Under the pieces are notes generated by a model. That model made no database searches, was not told where the DNA came from, and worked only from the letters and a program-made list of their open reading frames with translations. The position numbers were made by a program, and so were the translations under genes. Shown here in pieces: positions 44,901 through 56,715 of a stretch of 64,000 nt of DNA (its first letter is position 1; each line of letters begins with the position of its first letter). Origin of the DNA: Gyrodactylus bullatarudis (lineage: Eukaryota; Platyhelminthes; Monogenea; Gyrodactylidea; Gyrodactylidae); assembly GCA_012064415.1 (NCBI GenBank), contig SSNU01000208.1, positions 897,725-961,724 on the forward strand, in the 5' to 3' direction.

Positions 44901-47900
44901 ATAATTCTGATCTCGAATATTTAACTGCTTAAAATCTTTGAAATTGATAAAAATTTTGGATTTGAAAAGGTGGAAATTTGGGGCATTTATATTTTTTAAA
45001 TTTCCACAACTTTATAAAATCCCGAAGTAAAGTATTGAGTTTTTTGTAAAAAAAGTAAATCCTCATCTTCATGTCAATTAGCTTCAGTTGACAAACTCAT
45101 GTCTGGCCCAATCCAGTTTTGTAGATCGGCTTAAAAATAAATAGCCTTTTCAGAGTTGTATTTCTAATCCTGTTGGCAAGATAATAATCATAAAAGATCA
45201 ATAAAAATTCAAGCCAAGGTAGTTGTGGGAATACTCCTCTTGAACACAAAAGTCTGGTTTATATAGATTTATGAAGAAATTTTTGTCCCGCCAAACGTCT
45301 GTACAGTCATCACCCGCATTTTTGTACTAAATTGAAGTTTCATGCTCTTCCCAATAAAGATGGCTGTATCTTTCTTGTGATGATCATTCTCCCTAGTTGA
45401 TGGCTTTCCAATTGTACAAACCATTTATTAGAGAGTTTTGGTGTTTGCTAAACTAGCATTTTAATTTGAAAATATCAATCTAGGGCTTATATCATTGCTT
45501 GTATTACCATCAGTGTATTCTTATTTCGAATCCTTAATAACACTACTATTCGAATTGTTTCATTAGTTCAGAAAAAGCAAGTGTTCGCTTGTTTCTATCT
45601 TGTTTGGAAATGAGAAATTTCATTCATGATTTGTTTCTTTTATCTCGCATTACCAATAAAAAAGCAACCTGGTGTTCTCTCTTTCACTTACTCTCTCTTC
45701 AATAGGCTTAGTATTGAGTATTGAGTTTTTGAGTGTAAAAAAAATCCATCTTTTCACTTCTGTGTTACTTTGTGATATATTCATGAAGAGTAAAATTAAC
45801 AATGCAAAATTTTCAGGCAATCTTTGAACAAAACAAGATTAAATGTGATGAATTTGATCGGATCAAGAAAACATGGAACACTCGTGTACAAAAACAAACT
45901 CAGTCATCAGCAACAGCAACCACAGCAGACTCCCCGAGCATTAAACTCAAAGTACATGGAACCAGTCCGAATAAGCAAAATCAGATATCCCTTTTGAAGG
46001 GTAAACATTCTCAGAGAAAATCAAAAAGTGGTCATCAACACGAGGATGTTGAAGCTGACAGTGGATTCGATGAATACACCAACAAGAAGAGTCAGATTCT
46101 CAGTTCGAATAGCGCCAAAATCAATGTTCCTCACTCAAACCTACCAAGTAGTAAACATATTAAGTTATTTCCTTCGGACTCAAGTGGAAGGTCTGTCTTT
46201 ACCAGTTTGGACTCGCCAACATCTCAGATGAATCTCCAGAAGAATCTTCCTTATTCGCCAATCAGATCTGTGAATTTGTACAAGAACAAGACTTCAGTGG
46301 AAAAAATCCTAGAGTAAGTCTGTTTTTATTGAAGAAAATCTAACTACTACTCAAAGCAAAATTGTATAATTCAACCATATCGAGAAATAAAGACTCACCA
46401 ATTAACATAAAATAATAATTCTAAATGAAAATCTAACGGAAATTTCGGGTGATAAGAACTCTTTTGATTTCTTCCAAGAAGGTCGATTTTCTATTCAATT
46501 CACCATCTACTAATTATAAATATACTAATTAGTAGATGAATACTAAATTTAAATAAATTCTTGGCTATTTTATCAAAGTTTAGATTTCTTTAGCTCAAGT
46601 TTTAAAATAGATTATGCTTAGACTTGAGTAATAATTAAGAGTCTCTCAAGAGGGTTAATCAGTAAACTTTTCTACATGGAATTTATCCAAAATATTGTTG
46701 AAATATTTGAAACACTTGACCAAAGTTGGTGTCTAATAGTTTTTTTACAAGTAATAAATTATTACACATACGACTGGCAATTATGGCTATGTTTTGTTGA
46801 TGAAAGATTTTCAAGACATAAAGCTAATTGATATGAAGTTGGGAATCTAGGATTTTTACGAAAGCCTCGATCGAAAATTCGAATATGACAAAGATTTTTA
46901 GGAATTGTCGCCCACTTTTACGAATTTATTTATAAAAGATATGGTAATTTTTCAAATTTCGATTTGGCGCCAAAATCCCATTTTTTCGAACTTTGAACTG
47001 AAATTTTTATTGATTTTAAAGTAAGAGAGTGATCAAAAGTTTATATTCAAGATCACAATGAGGCAAGAAAGCCGAATATGCTGGGTCTGTTCTAATGCAT
47101 AAGCTTATCATCGTTTGGGAATCGAATTTCAATTTTTTTTCATTTTCCCTAATTGAAAATTAATGGAATTTCGACAAATCGAAATCACTCGAAAATGGTG
47201 GATCTTTTGAAAATTTGTCGGCGATATTTGGCTTTCTTATCTCATTGTGATCTTAAAAATCACCTTTTGATCACTATCTTACTTTAGAATCAATAAAAAT
47301 TTTCAGTTCAAAGTTCGAAAAAATGGGATTTTGACGCGCCAAATCGATAAATTACCATATTTTTCATTAATGTTTTTTACATAATTTTTTTTTCCAAATG
47401 GTAAAAGTGGGCAACATGAGTAGGATTATAGAAAATCTTTTACATTTTCGAATTTTTGATGAAAAATCGAGGTTTTCGTAACGATTCTAGATTCCCAACT
47501 TTACAATTCGAAAATCTAAAAACAATAGTGAAATATCTGGAAATCAGTAGTGTATGATTAATTATCTTGAACAATTATATAATAAAGTGTACATATCTTT
47601 ATCTTTGCTATCGCAACAAAGAGAAATCTAGTGATCATAAATGCGAATTTATCATGGATGATTGATCAGAGCAGTCTACAATAAGGTAGTTGAATAAAAA
47701 TCTCGACAATAATAGTTCAACGTTTTGTTTCTTGTCTAAACATGATAATAGAAGGTACTTTATATCATGTATTTGTTGAGATTTCTCAGAATACCGTAGC
47801 CGAGAATCGAACCAGAGTATCAGTCCTACGTCACTGATTCTTGGTCACCAAAACCCATATAGCAAACAAATCAAGTGTATCTAAAATACTTTTTAAAAAT

Positions 47901-50900
47901 TAATATTTAGAATGAGGTATTCAAGAGGGCGCTACTCATACCCCTTTAGAGTATGCCGAGAAAGTATTTTCAAAACTCTCTTGTTATTTAAATAAGTAAG
48001 AATTGTTCCAATTGTTTTTAGAGCCTACGTGATTTGATATTTCTATTCAAGGCCTAATAATATATTTCTAGTAAATAAATAAATATAGTTCTTGAATTCT
48101 TTTCAGATGTATCACGAGAGAACAAATTATATATATTTCTCATATAATAAATTTTCTGTTTCTTCTGACTCATGAAAACCTCCTTAAGAAAATCCTCTTG
48201 TAGATTTATTGAGCTAAGGTCATACTCACCTCGTCCAGTCTGATATATATATATACAAACATGATAAGAATAGGTTTTGCTTTACACCTTCAAATGCATA
48301 CAAATTTATTTAGAACAAATGCAAATGTAGTCTAATATCGATGAGTTATTAATTTTTCCGTGACTTGAACTCATAGATTGTAATACAGTTAGGTGAGAAT
48401 TTGCTATTTTTGCAAGTGAATAGTCCCAAATGAATAAGCCAATAAGATGTTGAAATAGAAAATTCAATCTACCAGAAATTGGGCCATTTTTGAATTGCGA
48501 AAAATTCCGTTCATCTCCTATTACTCAACACTCCCATAGTCTTGACACTATCCACACATTGGATTTTTGTTTAATTACCAAGTAAAAATTCAACCTATAA
48601 TGTTTGAAATCGAAAAAGTGAATGTAAATTCCATAAGAAAGTCAGATACATCCAGTCTATTAATAATAGGCTTATTTCATTGCTAGATTGGGGGATTAGA
48701 GAAAGAATTCTCAGCTTAATGTCGACAGTGTATGCTTAATTTGCTTTGAAATATCATTTTATTGATTCCAAGTACAAGACTACAGTACCCTAATTCAAGA
48801 AATTTTCAAAGCGTGTCAATACAGTTGTTCTTTCTTCTTCTCGTCTGCTTGATTAATTATCAGAGAGAGGGAGAGAAAATTTCCACCAAAAATTACTCTC
48901 TTTCTTCCTAGTTCAAGTTTTTTTTACTTTTACTCCCCTAGCCCCCTTTTATCTCCTGTCTACGAGATCTGGAATTGGGTAATTAATTTTTTTTCTGCTC
49001 CCGAAAGAATTAATCTTGTGCACAACTGTGTCTCCCTTGGTAATTATCAAGTTCCAACTTGGAGATCAAAGTGTACTTCGGCAAGTTTATTTCATCTTCT
49101 CCAAGAGACAGATTTGTTTGAACTCTTAACAAATAAGAGAGTCTCCCTTCCTTCTTATGCCAGTTTAAGGAAATTTTCGTGCAATCCCTCCTCGGAGTTT
49201 TGAGAATATGTGTAATTTTCATTAGTTCACCTGTTACATTTTTCTCTTTTTCCCCCTTGTAGAAGTATTAGCTGTACAAAGAATAATGAGGAAGACATTG
49301 GCCAAGATAAACCTTGCATAGAGGTATGTTAACCTAATTAATACTGTATGTAATTCTCAATATTTTTTCATCTAGAAATCAAATTTGATCAGGATTTTTT
49401 GGAATCTAAATCATGTTGTCTACTTTTACCGTTTGAACAAAAATATGGTAATTTTTCTAACCAAATTCCCATTGAACTTTGAGTTGAAAATCTTTGGTGA
49501 ATTCAAAGTCAGAGAATAATCAAAAGTTGATTTTTAGGATTACGATTAGGTAACGAAATCAAATATGCTGAATCAGATTTCGAGAATCACCCCAACTAGT
49601 TGATGAATCTGAAAGTAATGATCTATATTTTCCAAAAAGTCTTGACCAATTTTGATTTCTTTCATAAATTCCCATCTTCACTAGCTTTACATGATCCTTT
49701 CCTATTCTCCTTAAAACAGGTTCCTATTGTAAGTCGTAATGTCAGTTACATAATCACCCGTCATTATCACGACAAAGAAGAGCTAAAGGCCCTCATAAGT
49801 CGAAGGAAATTCCGCCATGATATAGTCATGAAGTATGAGGAAGATCGTCAGCGATATAATTGGAGATTCATCAAGAAATCCTTGTGTAAGTGGCCATCTC
49901 TCTTTTCTTGTTCACATTTCTAAAATTATGCAAACAAAATACAACGATTTTCTCTTATTCCAACCTTTATGTACCAAGTTATTTCATCACAGAAATTAGA
50001 AAATTTGAAACTTTGGCAAAATGATTACGAATTATCTTTTAAACTATGAGAGAGATCGAGCATTTTTAAGGTATTTGACTGCACTCTTAAATCCTTACCC
50101 TTCTTTAAGAAGCTTTGGTTAGCCCCAGTGAAATGCTATCTCTATGAATGAATTTCGTTTCTAATGAGGCATGAAAATAAGTATCTTTCAGTTGAACTTT
50201 TTGCTGGTGCAAGAATGGGACACTAAATTTGAGATTTTTCATCCTGATTGTGAAAATAAAAGTGGAACAGACACAGCTGTACTCCTTTTTCTTCACTTTA
50301 AACACCAATAGATGAAAAAACTACTGTCTACTAGACACTTTTTGCTTTTTAGAATCTTGAGAAATTATAATGAAAAATCCATAAAATTTGCCTAGGTTAG
50401 ATGATGATTATGATAATGTTTACCTTGCACGAGAAAAACGAATGAAATTCCAAACTCTGTCCTGAATCCGGGTTATCCGGGAGAAATCTACACTCGGATT
50501 AGTTTGGAAAGAGAGATCGCCCCTTTTGGTGTAGTAAACTTTTGAGAAAAAATTCAATGAAAATATTCCAATATTTTGTTAACGACTTTTACGATTCAAT
50601 GAATCAAGACTCTTTGCTGATATGTTATTGATTCTAACATACATATATCTGATGATATATCCGTATCCAATACAAAAAAAGTATGATATTAATGATACAA
50701 TATTACATACATAATTACCCTGGGATAATAATTTTATTTGGATATCTCAATTACACTGACATTTATAGATACTCCTATTATTATTGTTATTGCATACATA
50801 CAAGGTACAATGGAATAAAAAAGGTAAAATTCTCTTTGGAGATGAATAAACCCTTCTTGGTTCTCATCAGAGATCTCAGCTAATACTTTGTGATCTCTTG

Positions 50901-53900
50901 GTATAATATATAGAATAATTTATTTATCTATTAGAATCTGATATGAGATTAACTCTTGTTATGGTTCCTAATGATGATAGAGTCTATAAATAGTATTTAT
51001 TAAATACTCCTCATCCATTGCAAGAGTTTTTTTCCTCTATTATTAATAGATTTGTATTTAAAAATAGCACTCATTTATAGAGAGACTTGCCTCTATTCTC
51101 TAATGATTCAATTTTGTATTAAAAGTATGGATTTGGGAATTTTGGTTAGTCTCGAAATATCATCATAACCATTAGATCTTGCGAAATTACTGTAGGCGAC
51201 ATTGTCTATTGTAAAAACAACCCACTCTTTTTCATGTGACTCATGTGATTTAAGTATTGATGAATCTGGTAATTTTTACGTCACTACGACAAACTTGGAT
51301 GGCGAAACAAACCTAAAATGTTTTTCAAAGGAATTATTTTGGGATAGCGATATCGAATGGCCTCAAGATATTGATCAAAATTTAATTTAAGAATGATTTG
51401 AGATTCTTACCCAACGAAAGACCAATGATCTAATTTTATTTAAACCTTTTGCAGTTCGTTAAGGAAAATATGAAATTCGATAAGGAACAGTATTTTAAAA
51501 TGTCATTATTGAATGAAGATATCAATCCTTCGCTTGCAAGGAGACAAAATTACGATAAAAATTACTTTAAATGCACTGAATAAATTCAATTACCTCAATT
51601 AGTCTTCTGATTGGTAAGCTATTGGATAGATGAGTTTAGTTTGGTTTTGTGTGAAGATTGGTCTCAATTCATTAATCACATTGGAGTGCCATATTCAACC
51701 GCTTACAAATGAATCCGCAATCTCAGAGAGAGTTTACCTCGAAGAAGAATGATTTTTGATATCAATGATTAATGTCAAAAAACGCCACAAATTCTACAAA
51801 ACTTAATTGATCACATCGAACGTTGAACAATGGAGAAATCATTGACTACCTAAGAGGACAAGACGGTATTCCTGTTGCTGACTCTAGGAGATCACAGAGG
51901 AAACCAAATAAACTCTAGATAAAATAATACAATTCACAAACCATGTGAAATATTATTATCCTTAATTATTGCGAAAAGAAGATAAAATTTTGCTTTTATT
52001 AATTGCATGAATTTCATATCGTTTCTCATAACTTCCCTATTGAATTTCATATCTTCCTTCAATAATGACATTTTAAAATACTATTCCTTAATGAATTTCA
52101 TGAGTTTCTTACTGAATTTCACGAATTCCTTATTGAATTTCATATCTTCCATAACGAACTGCAAAAGGTATAGAAACACAAAGTGTAAATTATCTTTATT
52201 TCAATCAAAAATTACCCATAAATTTACGTGCAGTCAAAACACACGGAAATCTGTATCCCAATTTAATCGTAAATGTCTTGATATATTTTTAACAGGAATA
52301 GCTCTTGGTTAATTTAGACGAATAAAATGATTTTAATCAAATTAGAACAATTGTGAATTTCAGAATAAGCTAACACAGGACTATTCTTGTTAACTGATTT
52401 CATTTTTCAGCTTCAAAAGAGGTCCTTCAGCAATACGATATAAAACAAAAGCTTGGTGATGGTAACTTTGCCATTGTCAAGCATGGTGTCAACAAACTTT
52501 CCCAAAAAGAAGTCGCCATCAAGACCATAAGCAAATCAAAGTTGATCGGCAAAGAGTCCATGTTGAATAACGAGATAAGCATTATGAAGCGGTGTAAGCA
52601 CACGAATATCATCCAAATCTATGATGCCTTTGAGACAGGAGATGAAATCTGGATCGAAATGGAACTTATCAATGTAAGTCTATATTCATAACTAGCTATA
52701 ATTTACCATTCGAAAATATTTTTATAATTCATTTAATATAGTTTTCACTTGTTTCAAATTTCCATGTTTACCTAAAACATTGAATTTCTTTGTATGAATG
52801 TGGAAATACACATTTTCTCTCCACATTCATGTACATTATACAACACAACTTTGAGTAGTAATATTAGCACTTAGATTAGTATCCTTGAAATCGACATGTT
52901 GTCAAGAGAAAAACTACTCTTTTATTGAGAGTATTCTTGTTAAATAAAGGGGAGAATTTTATCTGTTTCATCATTCCAGTCTTTATATACTTTTTAGCCG
53001 TACAACAATAATCATACAACCAACTGATACCAAAAGGATAATGTTGCCTACTTTGATTCTTTTTAAGAAAAGAATTATGAAAAAATATCAGTTTGTCGCA
53101 AAATCTCCAGATTTTGAGTTTTGTGCTGGAAATCTTTGTTGATTGGAGAGGGTGTCAACGGAAATTTTTTTCATTTTCACTACTTGAAAGACAGTAAATT
53201 TCAATAATTTAAAATCTCTCAAAAATTCAATGACGATATTCAGCCTTTGTTGTCTGATAATTTTTTTGACACTCCCCCGAGAATGAGAATTTGGCGTCAA
53301 ATTGAAATTTGAAAATTGACTGGGAAATATTTTCTTTCAAATCTTTTTACTCTGAATGAACTTATTCAAACTCTTGACGTGTTTCATCTTTATTGGGACT
53401 CCTCAGAATTTCTTTACTCAAGAAAAACCCTTTTGGAATCCTACCCATGTTGACCACTTTTACTATTCTGAAAAGTAATTTTTTAATAAAAATTATGGTA
53501 ATTTTTCAAATTTGATTTTGCGCCAAAGTCCTACTTTTTAGAACTTAAAACTGAGAATTTTGATTTGAAAGTGGGAGTGTGATCAAAAGTTGATTTTTAG
53601 GATCACAATAAGAAAAGAAAGCCGAATATCGCCGAAAGACCCACAAATTTCGACGGATTAGAACAGATTCAGCACATTCAAATTCTTTCTTTTATTGAGA
53701 ATTTTTCCAACAAAGAAGCTAATTATATAAATACCAATTTCATCACAAATTTGGCTGGCTTCTTTTTGAAAATGCGTTCAAAATGATTCCCAGTGACGTG
53801 TACAAGTCAGCCTATTTTCCATGAAAAGGCAAGACTAAATTGGCCCAGTGATATCTATCTTTATCTACCTATCCATCTTATTCTCTTATCTAGAGATGAA

Positions 53901-55374
53901 ATATGAACTGGACAAGTGGGGAAAATGAATAAATTTCTTCTGTCTGAGAGAGAGAAAGACAAGTCTATATCAGTGAATGTCGCATAGACACAATCATACA
54001 AAAATATATATTAACATAGCCAGTCAAAATTTGTCCCACGATTCTCGTACTCTCTCCCTTCAGTCTTACATGATTTATCTCTTTCTGTTCTAGGGGATCT
54101 CTGAAATAATTAAGACTTTCAATTTATCTTTATCTTTTCACAGTAGTCTGTCTGTGAAAAATTAAACTTCTAGAAGTCTCTATCGAATCAAAAGGGTTCA
54201 ATGAACCCGCTTCATGATGGTTTATTTATCATTCATACTAAATGATTTCTATCTGTAACCAGAGCTGAGGGTTTAACTTTAGTCAGCTTACAATGAATTA
54301 GATGAGCCTTGTCTGATTCTTGGTTAGACCAAAAATGACTTGCTAGACACAGAAACTATTCTTTCTTACTTGAACTAAACGTAGATTACATTGGGTGACC
54401 ATACTAACTTGTGTCAAAGTATGCCTAAAGGTTTTCAAATCTCGATTTGCCTTCTGAACAAGATACAAATATTAATAAATCTTTGTTTTATCTTTTCCCC
54501 AAAACAGGGTGGTGACCTATTCGATTCAATAACCAAATCAGTCAAATTTCCTGAAAACATTGCTGCCAAAATGATTCATGATATTAGCAGGGCTTTGTTC
54601 TACCTCCATTGTCGATTCATTGTCCATAGAGACTTGAAGCCGGAGAATCTTTTAGTTTCCAAGAATAAAAATGGCTCTATGACATTGAAGTTGGCTGATT
54701 TCGGTCTTGCTATAGAAGTTAAACGACCATTGTATACAATTTGTGGAACTCCAACCTACATCGCTCCAGAAATTCTCTATGAAACAGGTACGATCCTATT
54801 GTATTTTATTAATTTTTTGAATTTTTCAAAATTTTGTAGGTTACGGGATGCCAGTGGATCTCTGGGCTTTGGGCATTATCAGCTATATTCTATTATGTGG
54901 GTTTCCTCCGTTTCGTAGTTTCAAGAGACGTCAAACTGAACTCTTTAGTAAGATAAAGAGTGGCAAATTTGAATTTGTCAAACCCTTTTGGGGCAACGTA
55001 TCAAAAGGTAGGCCTATGTGAAACAGTATTTATTTTTAGTACAAGAACTAATTCCTTTTCCAACCAAACATGTAGACGCCAAGGACTTGATCAAGAATCT
55101 TTTGGTCACCGATCCCCTTCATCGTTTCAAGGCAATCGATGTTCTTACCCATCCCTGGACCTTCAAGTTTAATGATCCCGAGGCAATGAAGTTACCATCT
55201 CTCGACTCAAAGGTTTTAGAAGAGAATCTTAAAGAGCATCGTAAAAAATTGGAAAATGAACATGACTGTGTCATGAAAAGGCGACAGGCTAGACATCGGT
55301 CTGACGTGAGAAGACCCCTGAACCATATTCCGCTCAAATCAGCTCAACAAGCTGTCAGTTCGAGTCGTGTTTAA
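41918..55374 (+). CDS. DCLK: Doublecortin-like kinase (DCLK family), eight exons
   Basis: Exons: 41918-42688, 45817-46313, 49263-49323, 49720-49885, 52411-52673, 54508-54787, 54840-55007, 55076-55374; all phases match, giving 834 residues. Two doublecortin domains (about 24-110 and 153-236) bind microtubules. A Ser/Lys-rich linker (to about 505) leads to a Ser/Thr kinase domain (507-760) with the glycine loop GDGNFAIVKHG, Lys536 in VAIK, HRDLKPEN (Asp628), DFG (650-652), GTPTYIAPE and the LCGFPPF segment. All catalytic residues are present. The C-terminal tail is short and basic. The start codon is the most likely ATG, but an earlier in-frame ATG at 41717 exists. Introns 1, 2, 4 and 5 are kilobases long and full of repeats; the last two are 52 and 68 nt. 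Confidence 0.93.
43250..43390 (+). mobile_element. Penelope-like head remnant in DCLK intron 1
   Basis: TTGGAGAGTTTAGGT, TTTTTCAGCTCAC and ACTACGTGAATTAC appear in the same order as in the head copies at 5398 and 15130. It is more decayed. A GAAGAAGGCTTGTGAAGA block at 43505 nearby resembles the loop motif at 2322. Confidence 0.5.
43758..44137 (-). CDS. Nested gene in DCLK intron 1, last two exons seen
   Basis: Exon 44137-43922 and exon 43896-43758 are separated by a 25-nt intron (43897-43921) that starts GTGGATG and ends TTTTTTAG. Spliced, the frame runs for about 118 codons; unspliced it stops within the intron. Readable segments are EPKWGGRPFSVDGEGR, RWLIEVGIEGQKNLLLANVY, ITDNVLQNVKDNKKQTF, then SREMSLSSGQKYSSYNNN and PPMFMAGKVYRLISSIKN before TAA. 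Base composition is richer in G/C than the surroundings. No family was recognised and the upstream exon with the start codon was not found. It lies antisense to the kinase. Confidence 0.52.
44561..45085. mobile_element. Foldback element family F1, copy 1 (525 bp)
   Basis: The two halves are inverted copies of each other: AAACCTAAATGGCATGAAG at the left pairs with the CTTCATGTCAATTAG end at the right, and inner blocks such as TTTTTATCGATTTCAAAGATT mirror across the centre. A larger copy lies at 61392-62035. There is no coding capacity. It sits in DCLK intron 1 and would form a long hairpin in the pre-mRNA. Confidence 0.75.
45215..45470. mobile_element. Penelope-like tail/head remnant in DCLK intron 1
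   Basis: On the minus strand, about 45300-45215 encodes the tail sequence like FINLYKPDFCVQEE that matches the tail at 30691-30828. On the plus strand 45420-45470 has TTTATTAGAGAGTTTTGGTG, the head block. Opposite orientation of tail and head repeats the arrangement at 30380-30900. Confidence 0.5.
46836..47502. mobile_element. Foldback element family F2, full copy (667 bp)
   Basis: AAGTTGGGAATCTAG at the left end and its complement at the right end bound long inverted arms with mirrored blocks, including AAAATCCCATTTTTTCGAAC and GATCAAAAG...GATCACAATGAG. Half copies lie at 49383-49600 and 53425-53700, all within DCLK introns. No coding capacity. Confidence 0.72.
49383..49600. repeat. Foldback family F2, half copy
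   Basis: It shares TATGGTAATTTTTC, AACTTTGAGTTGAAAATC and TCAAAAGTTGATTTTTAGG with the arm of the full F2 element. It lies in DCLK intron 3. Confidence 0.5.
51150..51390 (+). pseudogene. P4-type ATPase (phospholipid flippase) fragment
   Basis: The plus strand reads CEITVGDIVYCKNNPLF in one frame and, after a frame break near 51233, CDSCDLSIDESGNFYVTTT followed by NLDGETNLK. The VGDIV and DGETNLK motifs in this order mark the actuator region of P4-ATPases. The reading ends at a TAA after 51390 and no further P4 domain (phosphorylation, nucleotide binding) is present nearby. It lies in DCLK intron 4, so it is a broken fragment copied into the intron. A coding-like segment at 51455-51583 behind a good acceptor may belong with it. 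Confidence 0.62.
51655..51910 (+). pseudogene. Transposase-like helix-turn-helix relic
   Basis: A frame with several stops reads DWSQFINHIGVPYSTAYK, then IRNLRESLPRRRMIF, and then LQNLIDHIER, followed by a shift to a segment with IIDYLRGQDGIPVADS. The first part looks like a DNA-binding helix-turn-helix as in transposase N-termini. At least three in-frame stops make it dead. The family is not identified. Confidence 0.35.
52000..52150. repeat. Short interspersed tandem-like repeats
   Basis: The unit TTATTGAATTTCATATCTTCC and close variants occur four or more times between 52003 and 52152. The open frame across it is a by-product of the repeat. Confidence 0.5.
53425..53700. repeat. Foldback family F2, half copy
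   Basis: Blocks CATGTTGACCACTTTTAC, TATGGTAATTTTTCAAATTT, TTGCGCCAAAGTC and TGATCAAAAGTTGATTTTTAGG match the F2 arm. It lies in DCLK intron 5. Confidence 0.55.
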
Positions 55375-55645
55375 GGACTACATTTCGTTTCTTTTGTGTT
55401 GTTCTACTGTTTTACAAATTTCCTGATTATTTTTGACACTATAATACCCCCCTCTTCCCAGTACCCTCCCTCAGTGAATATTATTATTATGCAGTATTCA
55501 TGGTATCAAAATTTAATCCACCCCCCCCCCCTCTTCAGATTGAAAACTCTATTTATAAGTGAGACACGGACGAGAAAATTCATTATTGCTTTTGAAATAT
55601 ACATAATTTTTTTTTAAATATCTCTTTCTTGAACTTAGCATTAAA

Positions 55646-55657
55646 AATAAATTTATT
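55646..55657. terminator. Palindromic poly(A) signal shared by convergent genes
   Basis: AATAAATTTATT reads as AATAAA on both strands. It lies about 270 nt after the DCLK stop (plus) and about 115 nt after the stop of the C2-like exon (minus). Confidence 0.55.
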
Positions 55658-55770
55658 ATGATAATTTACAAGAAATCGGTGATGATAGCGATGATCGCAA
55701 ATTAATATTTAATAAAATAGGGTCTATCAGAATAAAATAAATAAAATCGATAAAAGGGTATTGAATCTTT

Positions 55771-56004
55771 TCAAAAACTATTCCTCATGGAAGGGCTGAC
55801 TTGATTGAGGGTGAACCATTCTGTTTGGCATCGGTACAACTTGAAATTGTCAATTGGTAACTTCAACGAGCCCAGTTGAATGCTGGAGGGGTTTCTCAAC
55901 TCTTTTATGTCTTCGTTGTTGGAGATGAGTTTATTATTGAGTTGAATGTCGACAAAAAAGTGAGCAAGATTGTCGAATTTATCCTCGTTCAATTGGAAGC
56001 TTGT
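55771..56004 (-). CDS. Terminal exon with a C2-domain-like end
   Basis: After an acceptor (TTTATTCTAG) the minus strand encodes 77 residues in phase 0 and then TGA. The segment SSIQLGSLKLPIDNFKLY followed by EWFTL has the pattern of the last strands of a C2 domain (Gly, hydrophobic-Pro-Leu, then Trp-Phe-x-Leu), as in several membrane-binding proteins. The upstream exons were not located with confidence; they could lie within 56-60 kb. It converges on the kinase gene, 396 bp from its stop. Confidence 0.45.
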   Translation of the reverse strand, partial: TSFQLNEDKFDNLAHFFVDIQLNNKLISNNEDIKELRNPSSIQLGSLKLPIDNFKLYRCQTEWFTLNQVSPSMRNSF

Positions 56005-56715
56005 CTAGAATAAATTGATATCATAGAAAAATGTCTTTGAAATTTATGAAAAACTACTTTCAAATTTACAAAATTGATAATTCTCTATGATGATATTAGA
56101 GACGAACATCTCACTGATGTGTAGAAGCGTAAAAGTTTGCAAGATGGAGCCAAGGATGTAGCACGAGATACAAATAATAATAAATCAGATAGAGTAGTTG
56201 ATTGAGAAGAAAATAAACCATACTACTAATATAATCTCGGCAACAGATGATGCATAATACGTACGTATTCTTGATCAATGAGATAAACAAAAGAATTATA
56301 ATCTCATGGGATTCACTCTAGTTCTTAGAGGGAATATATAAATCAATTAGGGTTTCTTGCAAATGCTTTACGCCATATTTATACAATACTGATAAAAATT
56401 GGCCTACATTTGAAATAAATGATCTCAGACATTAATTACACACTATTTAATCTCTGAGAGAGAATGCTTTCTCAGAGAATAACTAATTGTAACAGTATCA
56501 TTATTTCTTCATGGTATTAGTACAACAATAAAATTAGCATTGTTTCTTTCCTAGTAATGTCTTTAGGGCTTTTTTCAAATTTACATAATTCCAAGCTCGA
56601 ACAAGGTCATTTGCTTTCAATGAAGATATGTTACATTGATTTGAGAAAAGACTTCATTTAAGTAGGTCTTTTAGGCTATTCAATTTATATTTTCTCTCCA
56701 AGACCAGATTTGATA

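Noticed and set aside
47780..47880. tRNA-like B box (GGTTCGATTCT on the minus strand)
   Set aside because: The T-arm pairs poorly and no matching acceptor stem or A box was found. At most it is a decayed tRNA-derived SINE.
52007..52312. 101-codon frame in DCLK intron 4
   Set aside because: It is generated by short repeats of a TTGAATTTCAT-type unit and has no ATG-led coding signal.
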